A stretch of DNA of 64,000 bases from Weeksellaceae bacterium TAE3-ERU29 (GTDB lineage: Bacteria; Bacteroidota; Bacteroidia; Flavobacteriales; Weeksellaceae): assembly GCA_019218445.1 (NCBI GenBank), contig JAHUUM010000007.1, positions 1 to 64,000 on the forward strand. The letters run 5' to 3'. The position numbers and the translations under genes were made by a program. This document shows, piece by piece, positions 44,004 through 52,584 of the stretch (position 1 is the stretch's first letter; every line of letters starts with the position of its first letter). The notes beneath the pieces are model-generated. The model saw only the letters and a list, made by a program, of their open reading frames with translations. It did no database searches and was not told the origin of the DNA.

Positions 44004-45125
44004 ATGAAAAACCTCCTAATCCTTTCCCTCTTTATATTCACTTCTTGCCAAGCACAAAACAAGCAAGAATTTCATTTAAGCATTTCGCCCGCCATTGACA
44101 AAATGGAGATTGAAAATAAAGAAATCATTTCTATTATAAGTGATTTTTTACAACATAAAAATGATACTTCGTGGGAAAATCCATATTGGATAAAATCGGA
44201 TAAGGAGAAATTTATTGAGCCTTATCAAGATATTATCGGGATAGAGAGAAGTCCTCGATTTGGAGAGAATTATTATCAACCTTCTCTTATGGAAATTATC
44301 AAAATTTCCGATATGCAACGTCTTGTGAAGATTGCTTTTATCGGCGTTAATGAAGAAACCAACGACCGATTTGTTCGTGCGATTTATAATATTATGGCTC
44401 AAAAAGAAAATAATCATTGGAAACTCAAACGAGCTACTGATTATTTGACACAAGATTGGCAAATTCTAAAAGAAGGAACGATAAAATATATCATTCCACC
44501 ACATAGAAAACCCAACCGAGAAGAAATAGAAAAACAGAAGGACGACATTCAAAAAATTAGTAATTTCTTTGAAACGCCACCCATTGAAACCATTACGTAT
44601 TATTCTTGCGACACGCCTAAGCAAATCCTTGAAATCAAAGGATTTGATTATTTGCCCAATATGTATTTCGGAACAACGGGCGGATATGCTGACTTAGGAC
44701 AAATTATTTATTCGGGAAATCAATCCGAGTTTTATACTCACGAGATTATCCATATTTATAGACATAAACTATTCCCACATTTAGACCCGCTTTTGGATGA
44801 AGGCATTGCCACTTATCTCGGTGGTTCAGGCAAAAATGATTACGCTTGGCACAAAGCAAAATTCAAAGAATTCCTTTCCCAAAATCCAAATATAGATATA
44901 GCCGAACACCTCGACCCGTACGAGCGTTTGTATTATCAAGAAGAAACCTCAATTCCGTATATTATGGGGGCTTTAATTTGTGAAATCATCATCAAAAAAC
45001 ACAGAAAAGAAAAATTACTTCAAATTTTTCAATCCAAAAATGATGTATGGACAGAACTTAACAAAATCGGATTGACAAAACAGAATTTGACAAAGGAAAT
45101 TAGAAAAGAATTGAAAATAAAATAA
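44004..45125 (+). CDS. lipoprotein with gluzincin-type metallopeptidase motif
   Basis: 373 residues. Signal peptide with lipobox FTSC followed by QAQNKQ. The N-terminal half (about 25-170) looks like an SnoaL/NTF2-like or similar alpha+beta domain. The C-terminal half has the zinc motif HEIIH (246-250) and a third-ligand Glu at 266 in LLDEGIATYLGG, as in peptidase MA-like gluzincins. It is probably attached to the cell envelope and hydrolyses peptides, if active. It begins 5 nt after the methyltransferase stop; the spacing suggests co-transcription despite the apparently unrelated function. Confidence 0.8.
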   Translation: MKNLLILSLFIFTSCQAQNKQEFHLSISPAIDKMEIENKEIISIISDFLQHKNDTSWENPYWIKSDKEKFIEPYQDIIGIERSPRFGENYYQPSLMEIIKISDMQRLVKIAFIGVNEETNDRFVRAIYNIMAQKENNHWKLKRATDYLTQDWQILKEGTIKYIIPPHRKPNREEIEKQKDDIQKISNFFETPPIETITYYSCDTPKQILEIKGFDYLPNMYFGTTGGYADLGQIIYSGNQSEFYTHEIIHIYRHKLFPHLDPLLDEGIATYLGGSGKNDYAWHKAKFKEFLSQNPNIDIAEHLDPYERLYYQEETSIPYIMGALICEIIIKKHRKEKLLQIFQSKNDVWTELNKIGLTKQNLTKEIRKELKIK

Positions 45126-45136
45126 TTACTTAACCT

Positions 45137-45778
45137 TTACGGAATCCTTAAAACTTTATGTGTTTGTAAAGAAATTTTCCATTTAGGATTAGCTAAAACA
45201 TAATCAATGATTTTAGGAGTCACAATATCCTTTTTACTCCATTCAGGCTGAAGGTATAACTGACACGAATCACTTACTTTTGCTGCATTTTCTTCGGCAA
45301 ATTTAAAATCATGATTATTGAAGATAATTACTTTTAATTCACTTGCTTTGTCCAGAACTTCTTGTTTAGGCAATTGTCTTTTTTTAGGAGAAAGACAAAT
45401 CCAATCTAACTCTCCACTCAATGAATGAGAGCCAGAAGTTTCAATATGGATTCTACAATTGTGTTCTTTTAGCTTTTTAGTTAAATAATCAAGATTCCAC
45501 ATAAGTGGCTCACCACCTGTAATGATAATTGTTTTACAATATTTTACAGCTCTCTCCACTAACTCATCTACATCGGTAAGCGGATGTTTAGAGGCATCCC
45601 AACTTTCCTTAACATCACACCAATGGCAACCTACATCGCAACCGCCAATTCTTATAAAATAAGAGGCTGTTCCTGTGTATGCTCCTTCTCCCTGAATGGT
45701 ATAAAAATCTTCCATTATAGGAAGTGTTTTACCCTCGTTCATCAATCTTTTTTGTTCTTCTGTTAATGAGTGAACCAT
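45137..45778 (-). CDS. queE: 7-carboxy-7-deazaguanine synthase QueE
   Basis: 213 residues. A radical SAM enzyme that contracts 6-carboxytetrahydropterin to 7-carboxy-7-deazaguanine, an early step of queuosine (and 7-deazaguanine DNA) synthesis. The cluster motif CxxxCxxC is C47-x3-C51-x2-C54 (GGCDVGCHWCDVK). The YTIQGEGAYTGTASYFIRIGG start and the IITGGEPLMW SAM-contact segment are typical. No other queuosine gene is in the window. A hairpin terminator lies 29 nt upstream, so it probably has its own promoter or depends on readthrough from folD. Confidence 0.95.
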   Translation of the reverse strand: MVHSLTEEQKRLMNEGKTLPIMEDFYTIQGEGAYTGTASYFIRIGGCDVGCHWCDVKESWDASKHPLTDVDELVERAVKYCKTIIITGGEPLMWNLDYLTKKLKEHNCRIHIETSGSHSLSGELDWICLSPKKRQLPKQEVLDKASELKVIIFNNHDFKFAEENAAKVSDSCQLYLQPEWSKKDIVTPKIIDYVLANPKWKISLQTHKVLRIP

Positions 45779-45806
45779 AAATTATCTTCAATTTAAAGCA
45801 AATAAA

Positions 45807-45840
45807 ACGTGCCCCAAACTACGTTGTGGCACGTCTAATT
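45807..45840 (-). terminator. terminator upstream of queE (after folD)
   Basis: Stem ACGTGCC / GGCACGT (45807-45813 and 45828-45834) with a 14-nt loop; on the minus strand TTTTATTTG follows. It is the likely end of the folD transcript. I checked for a preQ1 riboswitch because of queE and see no matching pseudoknot layout. Confidence 0.6.
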
Positions 45841-45905
45841 CTTTATGCAAAGTTACAAATTATTTATTCAATCTCGTTGTGGATTATGATATTTTTTAGT
45901 AAACC

Positions 45906-45980
45906 AACACCCCTAAAGTCCCCTCAAGGGGACAATTAATTGTGAAAAATTCCACCTTGAGGGGGATATAGGGAGTGTTT
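45906..45980. repeat. 75-bp imperfect inverted repeat with CCCCTCAAGG arms
   Basis: Left arm from AACACCCCTAAAGTCCCCTC, right arm CCACCTTGAGGGGG through AGGGAGTGTT; the arms pair over about 28 bp with a few mismatches, around an AT-rich centre. The arm core recurs at 4471-4490 and 49317-49335. No transposase is nearby; it resembles a non-autonomous palindromic repeat. It lies between folD and queE. Confidence 0.65.
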
Positions 45981-46001
45981 TATAATCATTGTGTGAAAAA
46001 A

Positions 46002-46886
46002 TTATTTATTCAAATAAAATCTTTCGTAAGCTAAAAGTGTATTTTCCAATAGCATGGCACGTGTCATCGGTCCTACTCCACCGGGAACCGGCGTAATAAA
46101 AGAAGCTTTCTCTGCAACATTCTCGTAATCCACATCACCTACTAATTTATAGCCTCTCGCCTCTTTTTCATCGTCTACTCTATTGATTCCTACATCAATA
46201 ATTACAGCTCCTTCTTTCACCATTTCAGCTGTTAAAAAACTTGCTCTGCCCAAAGCAGCAATTATAATATCAGCATCTTTTGTGAATTTTTCCAAATCTT
46301 TAGTCCCACTATGGCAAAGCGTAACAGTACTATTTCCCGGATTGTTTTTTTCACTCATTAAAATACTAATCGGTCTACCCACAATATTACTTCTACCAAT
46401 TACTACACAATGTTTTCCTTGTGTTGGCACTTCATATCGCTCTAACAAACGCATGATTCCGTAAGGAGTTGCCGGTAAAAAAGTCTCCATCCCGAGTGTC
46501 ATTCTACCTACATTCTGAGGATGAAATCCATCTGCATCTTTTTTAGGATCTATAGCTAATAATACTTTCTCTTCATCAATATGTTTTGGCAAAGGCAATT
46601 GGATAATAAAACCATCTAAAGTTTTATCATTATTTAAATCATTAATTAAATTTAATAATTCTTCTTCTGTAATATTTTCATCTTTTTTACAAAGAGTAGA
46701 TTTAAAGCCAACTTGTTCACAATCTTTTATCTTCATTCCCACATAGGCTTTACTCGCAGGATTTTCTCCTACCAATACCGCTGCCAAATGGGGCGCACGA
46801 TTTTGTCCTTTGATATAGTCAGAAACTTTTTCTTTTATATTTTTCTTAATTTCTTTGGAAAGTTTTACACCGTCTAAAATTTTCAT
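46002..46886 (-). CDS. folD: FolD, methylenetetrahydrofolate dehydrogenase/cyclohydrolase
   Basis: 294 residues. Bifunctional one-carbon enzyme interconverting 5,10-methylene-, methenyl- and 10-formyl-tetrahydrofolate. Signature segments: VGENPASKAYVGMKIKDCEQVGF with the catalytic Lys in YVGMKIK, GFIIQLPLPKHID, DADGFHPQNVG, VVIGRSNIVGRPISILM (NADP binding) and TPVPGGVGPMTRAMLLENT. Length is typical. It is monocistronic behind a full-consensus promoter. Confidence 0.97.
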   Translation of the reverse strand: MKILDGVKLSKEIKKNIKEKVSDYIKGQNRAPHLAAVLVGENPASKAYVGMKIKDCEQVGFKSTLCKKDENITEEELLNLINDLNNDKTLDGFIIQLPLPKHIDEEKVLLAIDPKKDADGFHPQNVGRMTLGMETFLPATPYGIMRLLERYEVPTQGKHCVVIGRSNIVGRPISILMSEKNNPGNSTVTLCHSGTKDLEKFTKDADIIIAALGRASFLTAEMVKEGAVIIDVGINRVDDEKEARGYKLVGDVDYENVAEKASFITPVPGGVGPMTRAMLLENTLLAYERFYLNK

Positions 46887-46900
46887 GATTAGAGTTTTTA

Positions 46901-46930
46901 CAAAGATAAGTTTATAAAATAACGAAGCAA
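46901..46930 (-). promoter_or_regulatory. folD promoter
   Basis: On the minus strand TTG (46930-46928), a 19-nt spacer and TATCTTTG (46908-46901), exactly the flavobacterial consensus, 15 nt upstream of the folD ATG. Confidence 0.7.
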
Positions 46931-47042
46931 AGTTTTTTGTTTTTCTACACTTAATTATTTAGTTAATTGTATTTGATAAAATATTATGAAAATATGAAAA
47001 AAAATAATTACTTTAGCATTTAATTAATAAAAAATAAAAGGT

Positions 47043-47585
47043 ATGAAAAAATTCTTATTATTATTAAGTATTGCATTTGCAGGAAGTGTTTGTTTACAAG
47101 CACAGCAAGAACGCAAAAATGTTGTCAAAACGAATCCATTAGGGTTACTTTTTGGTAGTTTTGGACTAACTTATGAACGAGCATTTACAAACAATGTTTC
47201 GGGAGAGTTAGGGTTAGAAATTGCAAGTACTAAGGTTAAATCTAATACAGAAGAAGTTAAAGCAAATGGCTTTGGAGGAAGAGCAGCTATTCGTTACTTT
47301 TTTGGTTCACATGGAGCACCCAAAGGTTGGAATATTACACCACAAATAAGTTATTCTTCTGCAAGTGCAGAATTTAAATCAGAGAAAAATAAGGATACAA
47401 ATGTTAACGTGTTTGCTGTTGGAGTTATTGGTGGATACCAATTTCTTACTACAGGAGGTTTTGTAGCAGATCTTGGTTTAGGAGCTGGTTATTATAACTT
47501 TGATTCTGACGGAAATACTGATTTAACATTCCAATTTAATGGAATTGGTCCAATGGCAAGAATTGGTTTAGGTTATGCTTTCTAA
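47043..47585 (+). CDS. small outer-membrane beta-barrel protein
   Basis: 180 residues with a signal peptide ending CLQAQ. The mature part is alternating strands with Gly and aromatic residues (NPLGLLFGSFGLTYERAF; GFGGRAAIRYFF; ITPQISYSSASAEF; GGYQFLTTGGFVADLGLGAGYYNF) and ends in GLGYAF, with the terminal Phe favoured for outer-membrane insertion. It is consistent with an eight-stranded barrel of the DUF3575/OmpA-barrel-like type. Role unknown. It is monocistronic, divergent from folD, with a good terminator. Confidence 0.82.
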   Translation: MKKFLLLLSIAFAGSVCLQAQQERKNVVKTNPLGLLFGSFGLTYERAFTNNVSGELGLEIASTKVKSNTEEVKANGFGGRAAIRYFFGSHGAPKGWNITPQISYSSASAEFKSEKNKDTNVNVFAVGVIGGYQFLTTGGFVADLGLGAGYYNFDSDGNTDLTFQFNGIGPMARIGLGYAF

Positions 47586-47603
47586 GCAATAAAATAACAA
47601 ACT

Positions 47604-47640
47604 AAAAAATCCGTTGTAGAATATTTACAACGGATTTTTT
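47604..47640. terminator. bidirectional terminator between the barrel protein gene and guaB
   Basis: Stem AAAAAATCCGTTGTA / TACAACGGATTTTTT with a 7-nt loop, with A-run and T-run on both sides. It serves both converging genes. Confidence 0.9.
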
Positions 47641-47659
47641 AGTTTTTATAATTAAACTT

Positions 47660-49129
47660 CTAAATAGAATAATTTGGAGCTTCTTTAGTAATTACAATAT
47701 CGTGCGGATGACTTTCTTGTAAACCTGCATTTGTTATTTTCACTAATTTGCCGTCTTTGTTTAAATCTGCAATAGTTTTAGTTCCGCAATATCCCATTCC
47801 GGCACGTAAACCTCCACATAATTGGTAGATAACTTCTTTTACAGGACCTTTATAAGGTACTCGTCCTTCAATTCCTTCCGGCACTAATTTTTTAGCATCA
47901 CTTGCTTCAGTTTGGAAATATCTGTCTTTACTTCCACGTTTCATAGCGGCTAAAGATCCCATTCCTTGATATGTTTTGAACTTTCTTCCTTGATAGATAA
48001 TTTCTTCTCCAGGAGCTTCATCTGCACCTGCAAATAAACTACCTAACATCACACAACTTGCACCACAAGCAATTGCTTTTACAATGTCACCGGATAATTT
48101 TATACCACCATCGGCAATTACACCAATATTCCTTGTTTTAGCATATTCATACACGTCATAGACTGCAGATAATTGAGGCACTCCAACTCCGGCAACCACA
48201 CGAGTTGTACAGATAGAACCGGGCCCTACTCCTACTTTCAAAGCACTTGCTCCGGCATCTATTAATGCTTTTGCAGCTTCTGCTGTTACTATGTTCCCTC
48301 CCACAATATCTAAATCAGGATAAGCATTTCTTACTTCTTTAATTTTTGAAATAACTCCCTGAGAATGCCCATGAGCTGAATCTAAAGCGATAATATCCAC
48401 TCCGGATTTTACTAAGGCATCTACTCTCTCTAAGGTATCTGCTCCTACTCCTACTCCAGCTCCTACTCTTAATCTTCCCGTAGAATCTTTACAAGCATTT
48501 GGGAATTCAGTTAAGTTATCTATATCTTTAATGGTAATTAAACCTAACAATTTATTCTCTGAATCTACAATAGGTAATTTTTCAATTCTATTTTTTAATA
48601 AAATTTCTTTAGCATCTTCCAATCCGGTACTAATATCAGAGGTAACTAATGGCATTTTAGTCATAACATCTGTTACCCTTTGCTTCATATTTGTTTGATA
48701 ACGAATGTCTCGATTAGTTAAAATACCGATTAAAGTTCTGTCTTCTTCTATAATAGGCAAACCACTTATTTTATAAGTACGCATTAGCAATTCTGCATCT
48801 TCTAAAAGTTGATTAGGTTTTAAGGTTATAGGATTAGCAATCATTCCGTTTTCAGAACGTTTTACAATATCTATTTCCTTAGCCTGTTGCTCTATACTCA
48901 TATTTTTATGAATAAAAGCAAGACCTCCTTCTCGAGCTAAAGCTATAGCAAGTTTAGACTCAGAAACAGTATCCATTGCGGCACTCACAATCGGGATATT
49001 AAGTGATATTTTTTCGGTTAATTTTGTTTTTAAATCAACCTGAGAGGGTAATGTATTTGAATACGCAGGGACTAATAATAAGTCATCGAATGTGTATCCT
49101 TCCTGAATAATTTTGTCTGATAAGGGCAT
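47660..49129 (-). CDS. guaB: inosine-5'-monophosphate dehydrogenase
   Basis: NAD-dependent oxidation of IMP to XMP, the committed step of GMP synthesis. Start at 49129 (MPLSDKI...) gives 489 residues. An earlier in-frame ATG at 49144 (MAKKY) exists, but the best -7 box (TAATTTTG, 49153-49146) would put the transcript start past it, and MPLSDKI lines up better with family N-termini. Two CBS domains (about 90-200) are inserted in the TIM barrel. The catalytic Cys loop is [35 protein letters not shown] and MLGSLFAG bind substrate. The flap is [10 protein letters not shown]. Complete. Confidence 0.96.
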   Translation of the reverse strand: MPLSDKIIQEGYTFDDLLLVPAYSNTLPSQVDLKTKLTEKISLNIPIVSAAMDTVSESKLAIALAREGGLAFIHKNMSIEQQAKEIDIVKRSENGMIANPITLKPNQLLEDAELLMRTYKISGLPIIEEDRTLIGILTNRDIRYQTNMKQRVTDVMTKMPLVTSDISTGLEDAKEILLKNRIEKLPIVDSENKLLGLITIKDIDNLTEFPNACKDSTGRLRVGAGVGVGADTLERVDALVKSGVDIIALDSAHGHSQGVISKIKEVRNAYPDLDIVGGNIVTAEAAKALIDAGASALKVGVGPGSICTTRVVAGVGVPQLSAVYDVYEYAKTRNIGVIADGGIKLSGDIVKAIACGASCVMLGSLFAGADEAPGEEIIYQGRKFKTYQGMGSLAAMKRGSKDRYFQTEASDAKKLVPEGIEGRVPYKGPVKEVIYQLCGGLRAGMGYCGTKTIADLNKDGKLVKITNAGLQESHPHDIVITKEAPNYSI

Positions 49130-49294
49130 ATATTTTTTTGCCAAGCAAAATTAAAGAATATAATTGAATTAAAAAAATTGTTACTCTTTCGTTCTCTTTA
49201 CTTAATTTTAAATGAAGAGTCCGTTGTACATTTAAATAGTTTCAAAATATTAATATTCTCTTTCGTATGAAAAAATAAAGCACTCTTTGTTAAC

Positions 49295-49336
49295 TCTCAA
49301 GAGGGAATTAATATCAATTGTCCCCTTGAGGAAAGG
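49295..49336. repeat. third copy of the TTGTCCCC...AAGGAAAG repeat
   Basis: Imperfect inverted repeat CTCAAGAGGGAATT / AATTGTCCCCTTGAG, continuing GAAAG as at 4471. The surrounding 49145-49472 gap (328 bp, guaB and argS divergent) otherwise shows only promoter boxes. Confidence 0.45.
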
Positions 49337-49440
49337 CTACAAAGTAGAATATGTTTCTTTCTCTTAAAATTAATTTAGACCGTTATTCTTTTTCTAATGA
49401 GATTTTATTTGCTAATAGTAAATAAAACATTCAAAATCCT

Positions 49441-49448
49441 TATTTTTG
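49441..49448 (+). promoter_or_regulatory. -7 box of argS
   Basis: TATTTTTG fits TAnnTTTG, 24 nt before the argS ATG at 49473. The nearest TTG upstream (49409-49411) is too far for a normal spacer. Confidence 0.45.
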
Positions 49449-49472
49449 TGAATTGAATCAGAAATTGAAAAG

Positions 49473-51227
49473 ATGAATTTAAAACAACATATCGCAGAAA
49501 CTGTACTTTCCACTTTAAAGGAGAAATTCAATTTAGAACCGGAATCCGTAGAAATTCAAATAACGAGAAAGGAATTTGAAGGAGATTATACTTTGGTTGT
49601 TTTCCCTTTGGTTCGTTTCATGAAAATGAAACCTGAACAAGCCGGAGAGGCAATTGGTGAAGCTCTTTTAGAAAATGATATTTTCTCTAAATTCAATGTT
49701 GTAAAAGGTTTTTTAAATTTAAGTCTTTCCAATGAATTTTTCAGTCAGTTTTTAACTGATTTAATAAATGGTGAAGAAAATACAACCAAAAAGCAAAAAT
49801 TGATGGTTGAATATTCATCTCCAAACACCAATAAACCTCTGCACTTAGGACACATTAGAAATAATTTATTGGGATATTCCGTAGCTCAAATTTTAAAAGC
49901 TGCCGGAAATGAGGTTATGAAAACTCAAATTATTAACGACCGAGGAATTCATATCTGTAAATCCATGTTGGCTTGGCAAAAGTTCGGCGAAGGAGAAACT
50001 ACTGAATCTTCCGGCATGAAAGGTGACCATTTAGTGGGAAAATATTATGTTATTTTTGATAAAGTTTACCGCGAAGAAATTAAACAATTAATAGCCGAAG
50101 GTAAAACTGAGGAAGAAGCGAAAAAAACAGCTCCGGTTTTCTTAGAAGCTCAGGAAATGCTAAGAAAATGGGAAAATGACGATGCTGAAATTCGTGCCTT
50201 ATGGGAAAAAATGAATCAGTGGGTTTATGACGGATTTGATATAACTTATAAGCGTTTAGGTGTTGATTTTGATATGGTTCAGCACGAGAGTGAAACTTAT
50301 TTACTTGGGAAAGATTTAGTAAATGAAGGTTTAGAAAAAGGTATTTTTTATAAAAAAGAAGACGGCTCGGTTTGGATTGATTTAACCGATGAAGGTTTAG
50401 ACGAAAAATTAGTTTTACGTTCAGACGGAACTTCTGTTTACATGACTCAGGATTTAGGTACGGCGGTAGAACGTTTTAAAAAATATGATATAGACGGTTT
50501 AACTTATGTTGTTGGTAACGAGCAAGATTATCATTTTAAAGTATTATTTTTAATTTTAGAGAAATTAGGTTTTGATTGGGCAAATCAGTTGCATCATTTA
50601 TCTTATGGAATGGTAGAAATTCCGGACGGAAAAATGAAATCAAGAGAGGGTACCGTGGTTGATGCCGATGACTTAATGGAAGAAATGAAACAAACTGCCA
50701 AAGAAATCGCAGCCGAAGCCGGAAAACTTGACGGACTAAGCGAAGAAGAAAAAGATGAGTTGTATGAAATCATTGGTTTAGGGGCATTAAAATATTTTAT
50801 TCTGAAAATCGACCCTAAAAAGCGAATCATGTTTAAACCTAAAGAAAGCATTGATTTTAATGGAAATACAGGTCCTTTTATTCAGTATGCTTATGTAAGA
50901 ATTCAATCGGTATTGAGAAGAGAAAAACCTCAGCCGATAGAAAATATAAATTATGAATTCAGCCAAACAGAAAAGGATTTATTAAAAAATATAAACGATT
51001 ATCAGGAAACTGTTCAAAAAGCGGCAGAAGAATTGAGTCCTGCTCTAATAGCAAATTATGTTTATGATTTGGTAAAACAATTTAATTCATTCTATCAAAA
51101 TCATAGTATAATTCATGCAGAAACCAATGAGCAAAAACAAGTTCGTTTACATTTGGCTGAGCAGGTTGCACATAAGATTAAAGACTCTTTAAATTTATTG
51201 GGAATTGAAGCTCCACAAAGAATGTAA
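49473..51227 (+). CDS. argS: arginyl-tRNA synthetase
   Basis: 584 residues, class Ia aminoacyl-tRNA synthetase charging tRNA-Arg. The N-terminal additional domain (about 1-105) is followed by the HIGH-like motif in SPNTNKPLHLGHIRNN. DRGIHICKSML is the usual next block. A KMSKS-like loop reads DGKMKSREGTVV. The C-terminal helical anticodon-binding domain (about 460-584) ends EAPQRM, the usual end of the family. Complete and monocistronic, with a -7 box upstream and a strong terminator downstream. Confidence 0.97.
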   Translation: MNLKQHIAETVLSTLKEKFNLEPESVEIQITRKEFEGDYTLVVFPLVRFMKMKPEQAGEAIGEALLENDIFSKFNVVKGFLNLSLSNEFFSQFLTDLINGEENTTKKQKLMVEYSSPNTNKPLHLGHIRNNLLGYSVAQILKAAGNEVMKTQIINDRGIHICKSMLAWQKFGEGETTESSGMKGDHLVGKYYVIFDKVYREEIKQLIAEGKTEEEAKKTAPVFLEAQEMLRKWENDDAEIRALWEKMNQWVYDGFDITYKRLGVDFDMVQHESETYLLGKDLVNEGLEKGIFYKKEDGSVWIDLTDEGLDEKLVLRSDGTSVYMTQDLGTAVERFKKYDIDGLTYVVGNEQDYHFKVLFLILEKLGFDWANQLHHLSYGMVEIPDGKMKSREGTVVDADDLMEEMKQTAKEIAAEAGKLDGLSEEEKDELYEIIGLGALKYFILKIDPKKRIMFKPKESIDFNGNTGPFIQYAYVRIQSVLRREKPQPIENINYEFSQTEKDLLKNINDYQETVQKAAEELSPALIANYVYDLVKQFNSFYQNHSIIHAETNEQKQVRLHLAEQVAHKIKDSLNLLGIEAPQRM

Positions 51228-51249
51228 GATGATATTAGCATTAACTAAT

Positions 51250-51292
51250 AAAAAAGACGCACAGAAATAAGTATTTAGTGCGTCTTTTTTAT
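51250..51292. terminator. bidirectional terminator between argS and hisE
   Basis: Stem AAAAAAGACGCAC / GTGCGTCTTTTTT with a 15-nt loop, between the converging genes. Confidence 0.9.
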
Positions 51293-51303
51293 TTGGAATT
51301 AAA

Positions 51304-51612
51304 TTACTCTTTATTTTTTCTTCCGTTTTTATTTCTATCTTCAAGAATAAGCAGAACATCTTTTATTGAATATCCTCTATCATGAAGTGCTAATAAAAAA
51401 TAGTAAAACATATCAGCAGATTCCTCTAAGAAATCTTTATCACTTTCTTTACCTGATGCAATTACCATTTCTACAGCTTCCTCACCCATTTTTTTGGCTA
51501 ATTGATGTGGCCCCAAGTTTAATTTCCTCGCAAGGCGATTTGACTTGGATGTGCTCTTTGCTTCTTCTATTTTTTTTTCTAACTTTTTTAAAAAAGGAAA
51601 AGTTTTAGACAT
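51304..51612 (-). CDS. hisE: phosphoribosyl-ATP pyrophosphatase (HisE-type), stand-alone
   Basis: 102 residues. All-alpha NTP pyrophosphohydrolase domain: LGEEAVE-like motif KKMGEEAVEMVIASG (about 40-54) and the second acidic helix DFLEESADMFYYFLLAL with the E-E-x-x-D metal site. This matches HisE, which converts phosphoribosyl-ATP to phosphoribosyl-AMP in histidine synthesis. In many Bacteroidota HisE is fused to HisI in the his operon; here it is a single-domain gene with no his neighbour. A MazG-like house-cleaning role is an alternative. Confidence 0.8.
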   Translation of the reverse strand: MSKTFPFLKKLEKKIEEAKSTSKSNRLARKLNLGPHQLAKKMGEEAVEMVIASGKESDKDFLEESADMFYYFLLALHDRGYSIKDVLLILEDRNKNGRKNKE

Positions 51613-51696
51613 ATATAATTTTTAAAAGGGTGCAATTTATAAATTATTCAATAAAAATGAAATTTTATTAATTATTCACGTTTATTTAGAATGATT

Positions 51697-52584
51697 TTAA
51701 TATTCGTTATTATGGTACATATACTGAATCATTCCGTCTGTTAACCCTATTTTCGGCACATGCATTTTCTTTGCCTTGGCAAAACGCATAACAGCTGTAT
51801 AGATTTCTAATGCAGGAACGATAACATCGGCACGGTCAGGTTTCATATTGTAAATAGAAAGCCTATCCTCAAAATTTAAAGCACTTAGGATTTTTCTTTG
51901 TTGATTTAAATAAGTATAATTCAATGATTTTTTCTTACCGGAATATTTATAGATATGGTTGATGTTTCCACCCGAACCTATTATTTCTATATTTCCTAAA
52001 TCTTTACAGTTTTCTATAATCCAAGGTTTTACTTCGTTTACTAAATAAGACGGATCTACTTTCCCATTTAACCAACGTACTGTTCCAACATTAAAAGAAC
52101 GCGTATTCAATACTTTACCGTGAGCTAAAACCGTAAGTTCCGTACTTCCTCCACCAACATCTATATAAAGATATGAGTTTTTATCGTTCACATATTCTCT
52201 CAACTCAGTTGCAAAAATGATTTTACCTTCTTTTTGTCCATCGATTATTTCTAAATTAATTCCGGCTTCTTCTTTTATTTTCTCTCTGATTTTTTTACCA
52301 TTTTTCACCTCTCTCATAGCTGAAGTTGCATAAGCAGAGTAATCTTCTACTTGATGGATATCCATTAAGAGTTTATAAGCTTTCATGGCTTTTATTAATC
52401 TCTTTTCATTATCAGATGATATTTTCCCCCTAACAAAGGCATCTTCTCCTAAACGAACCGGAACTCGGATTAAACTGGTTTTATTGAAGGTTATTTTTTC
52501 ATCTTCTCTATAAATAGAACTTATTAATAATCTTACGGCATTAGAGCCTATATCTATAGCGGCGAGTTTAGTTATTTTCATCAT
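51697..52584 (-). CDS. ppx: Ppx/GppA-family exopolyphosphatase
   Basis: 295 residues. ASKHA fold: first phosphate loop AAIDIGSNAVRLLI (about 8-21), DAFVRGKIS and ATSAMREVKNG segments, second loop YIDVGGGSTELTV and a later GSGGNINHIY segment. It has only the core Ppx/GppA domains, without the C-terminal HD domain of the long E. coli Ppx. It degrades polyphosphate from the chain end or hydrolyses pppGpp. It overlaps ppk1 by 17 nt on the same strand, so synthesis and breakdown of polyphosphate are translationally coupled. Confidence 0.93.
   Translation of the reverse strand: MMKITKLAAIDIGSNAVRLLISSIYREDEKITFNKTSLIRVPVRLGEDAFVRGKISSDNEKRLIKAMKAYKLLMDIHQVEDYSAYATSAMREVKNGKKIREKIKEEAGINLEIIDGQKEGKIIFATELREYVNDKNSYLYIDVGGGSTELTVLAHGKVLNTRSFNVGTVRWLNGKVDPSYLVNEVKPWIIENCKDLGNIEIIGSGGNINHIYKYSGKKKSLNYTYLNQQRKILSALNFEDRLSIYNMKPDRADVIVPALEIYTAVMRFAKAKKMHVPKIGLTDGMIQYMYHNNEY

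Noticed and set aside
45779-45840. preQ1 riboswitch upstream of queE
   Set aside because: The hairpin has a 14-nt loop and a following T-run but no C-rich/A-rich pseudoknot partner. It fits a plain terminator of folD.
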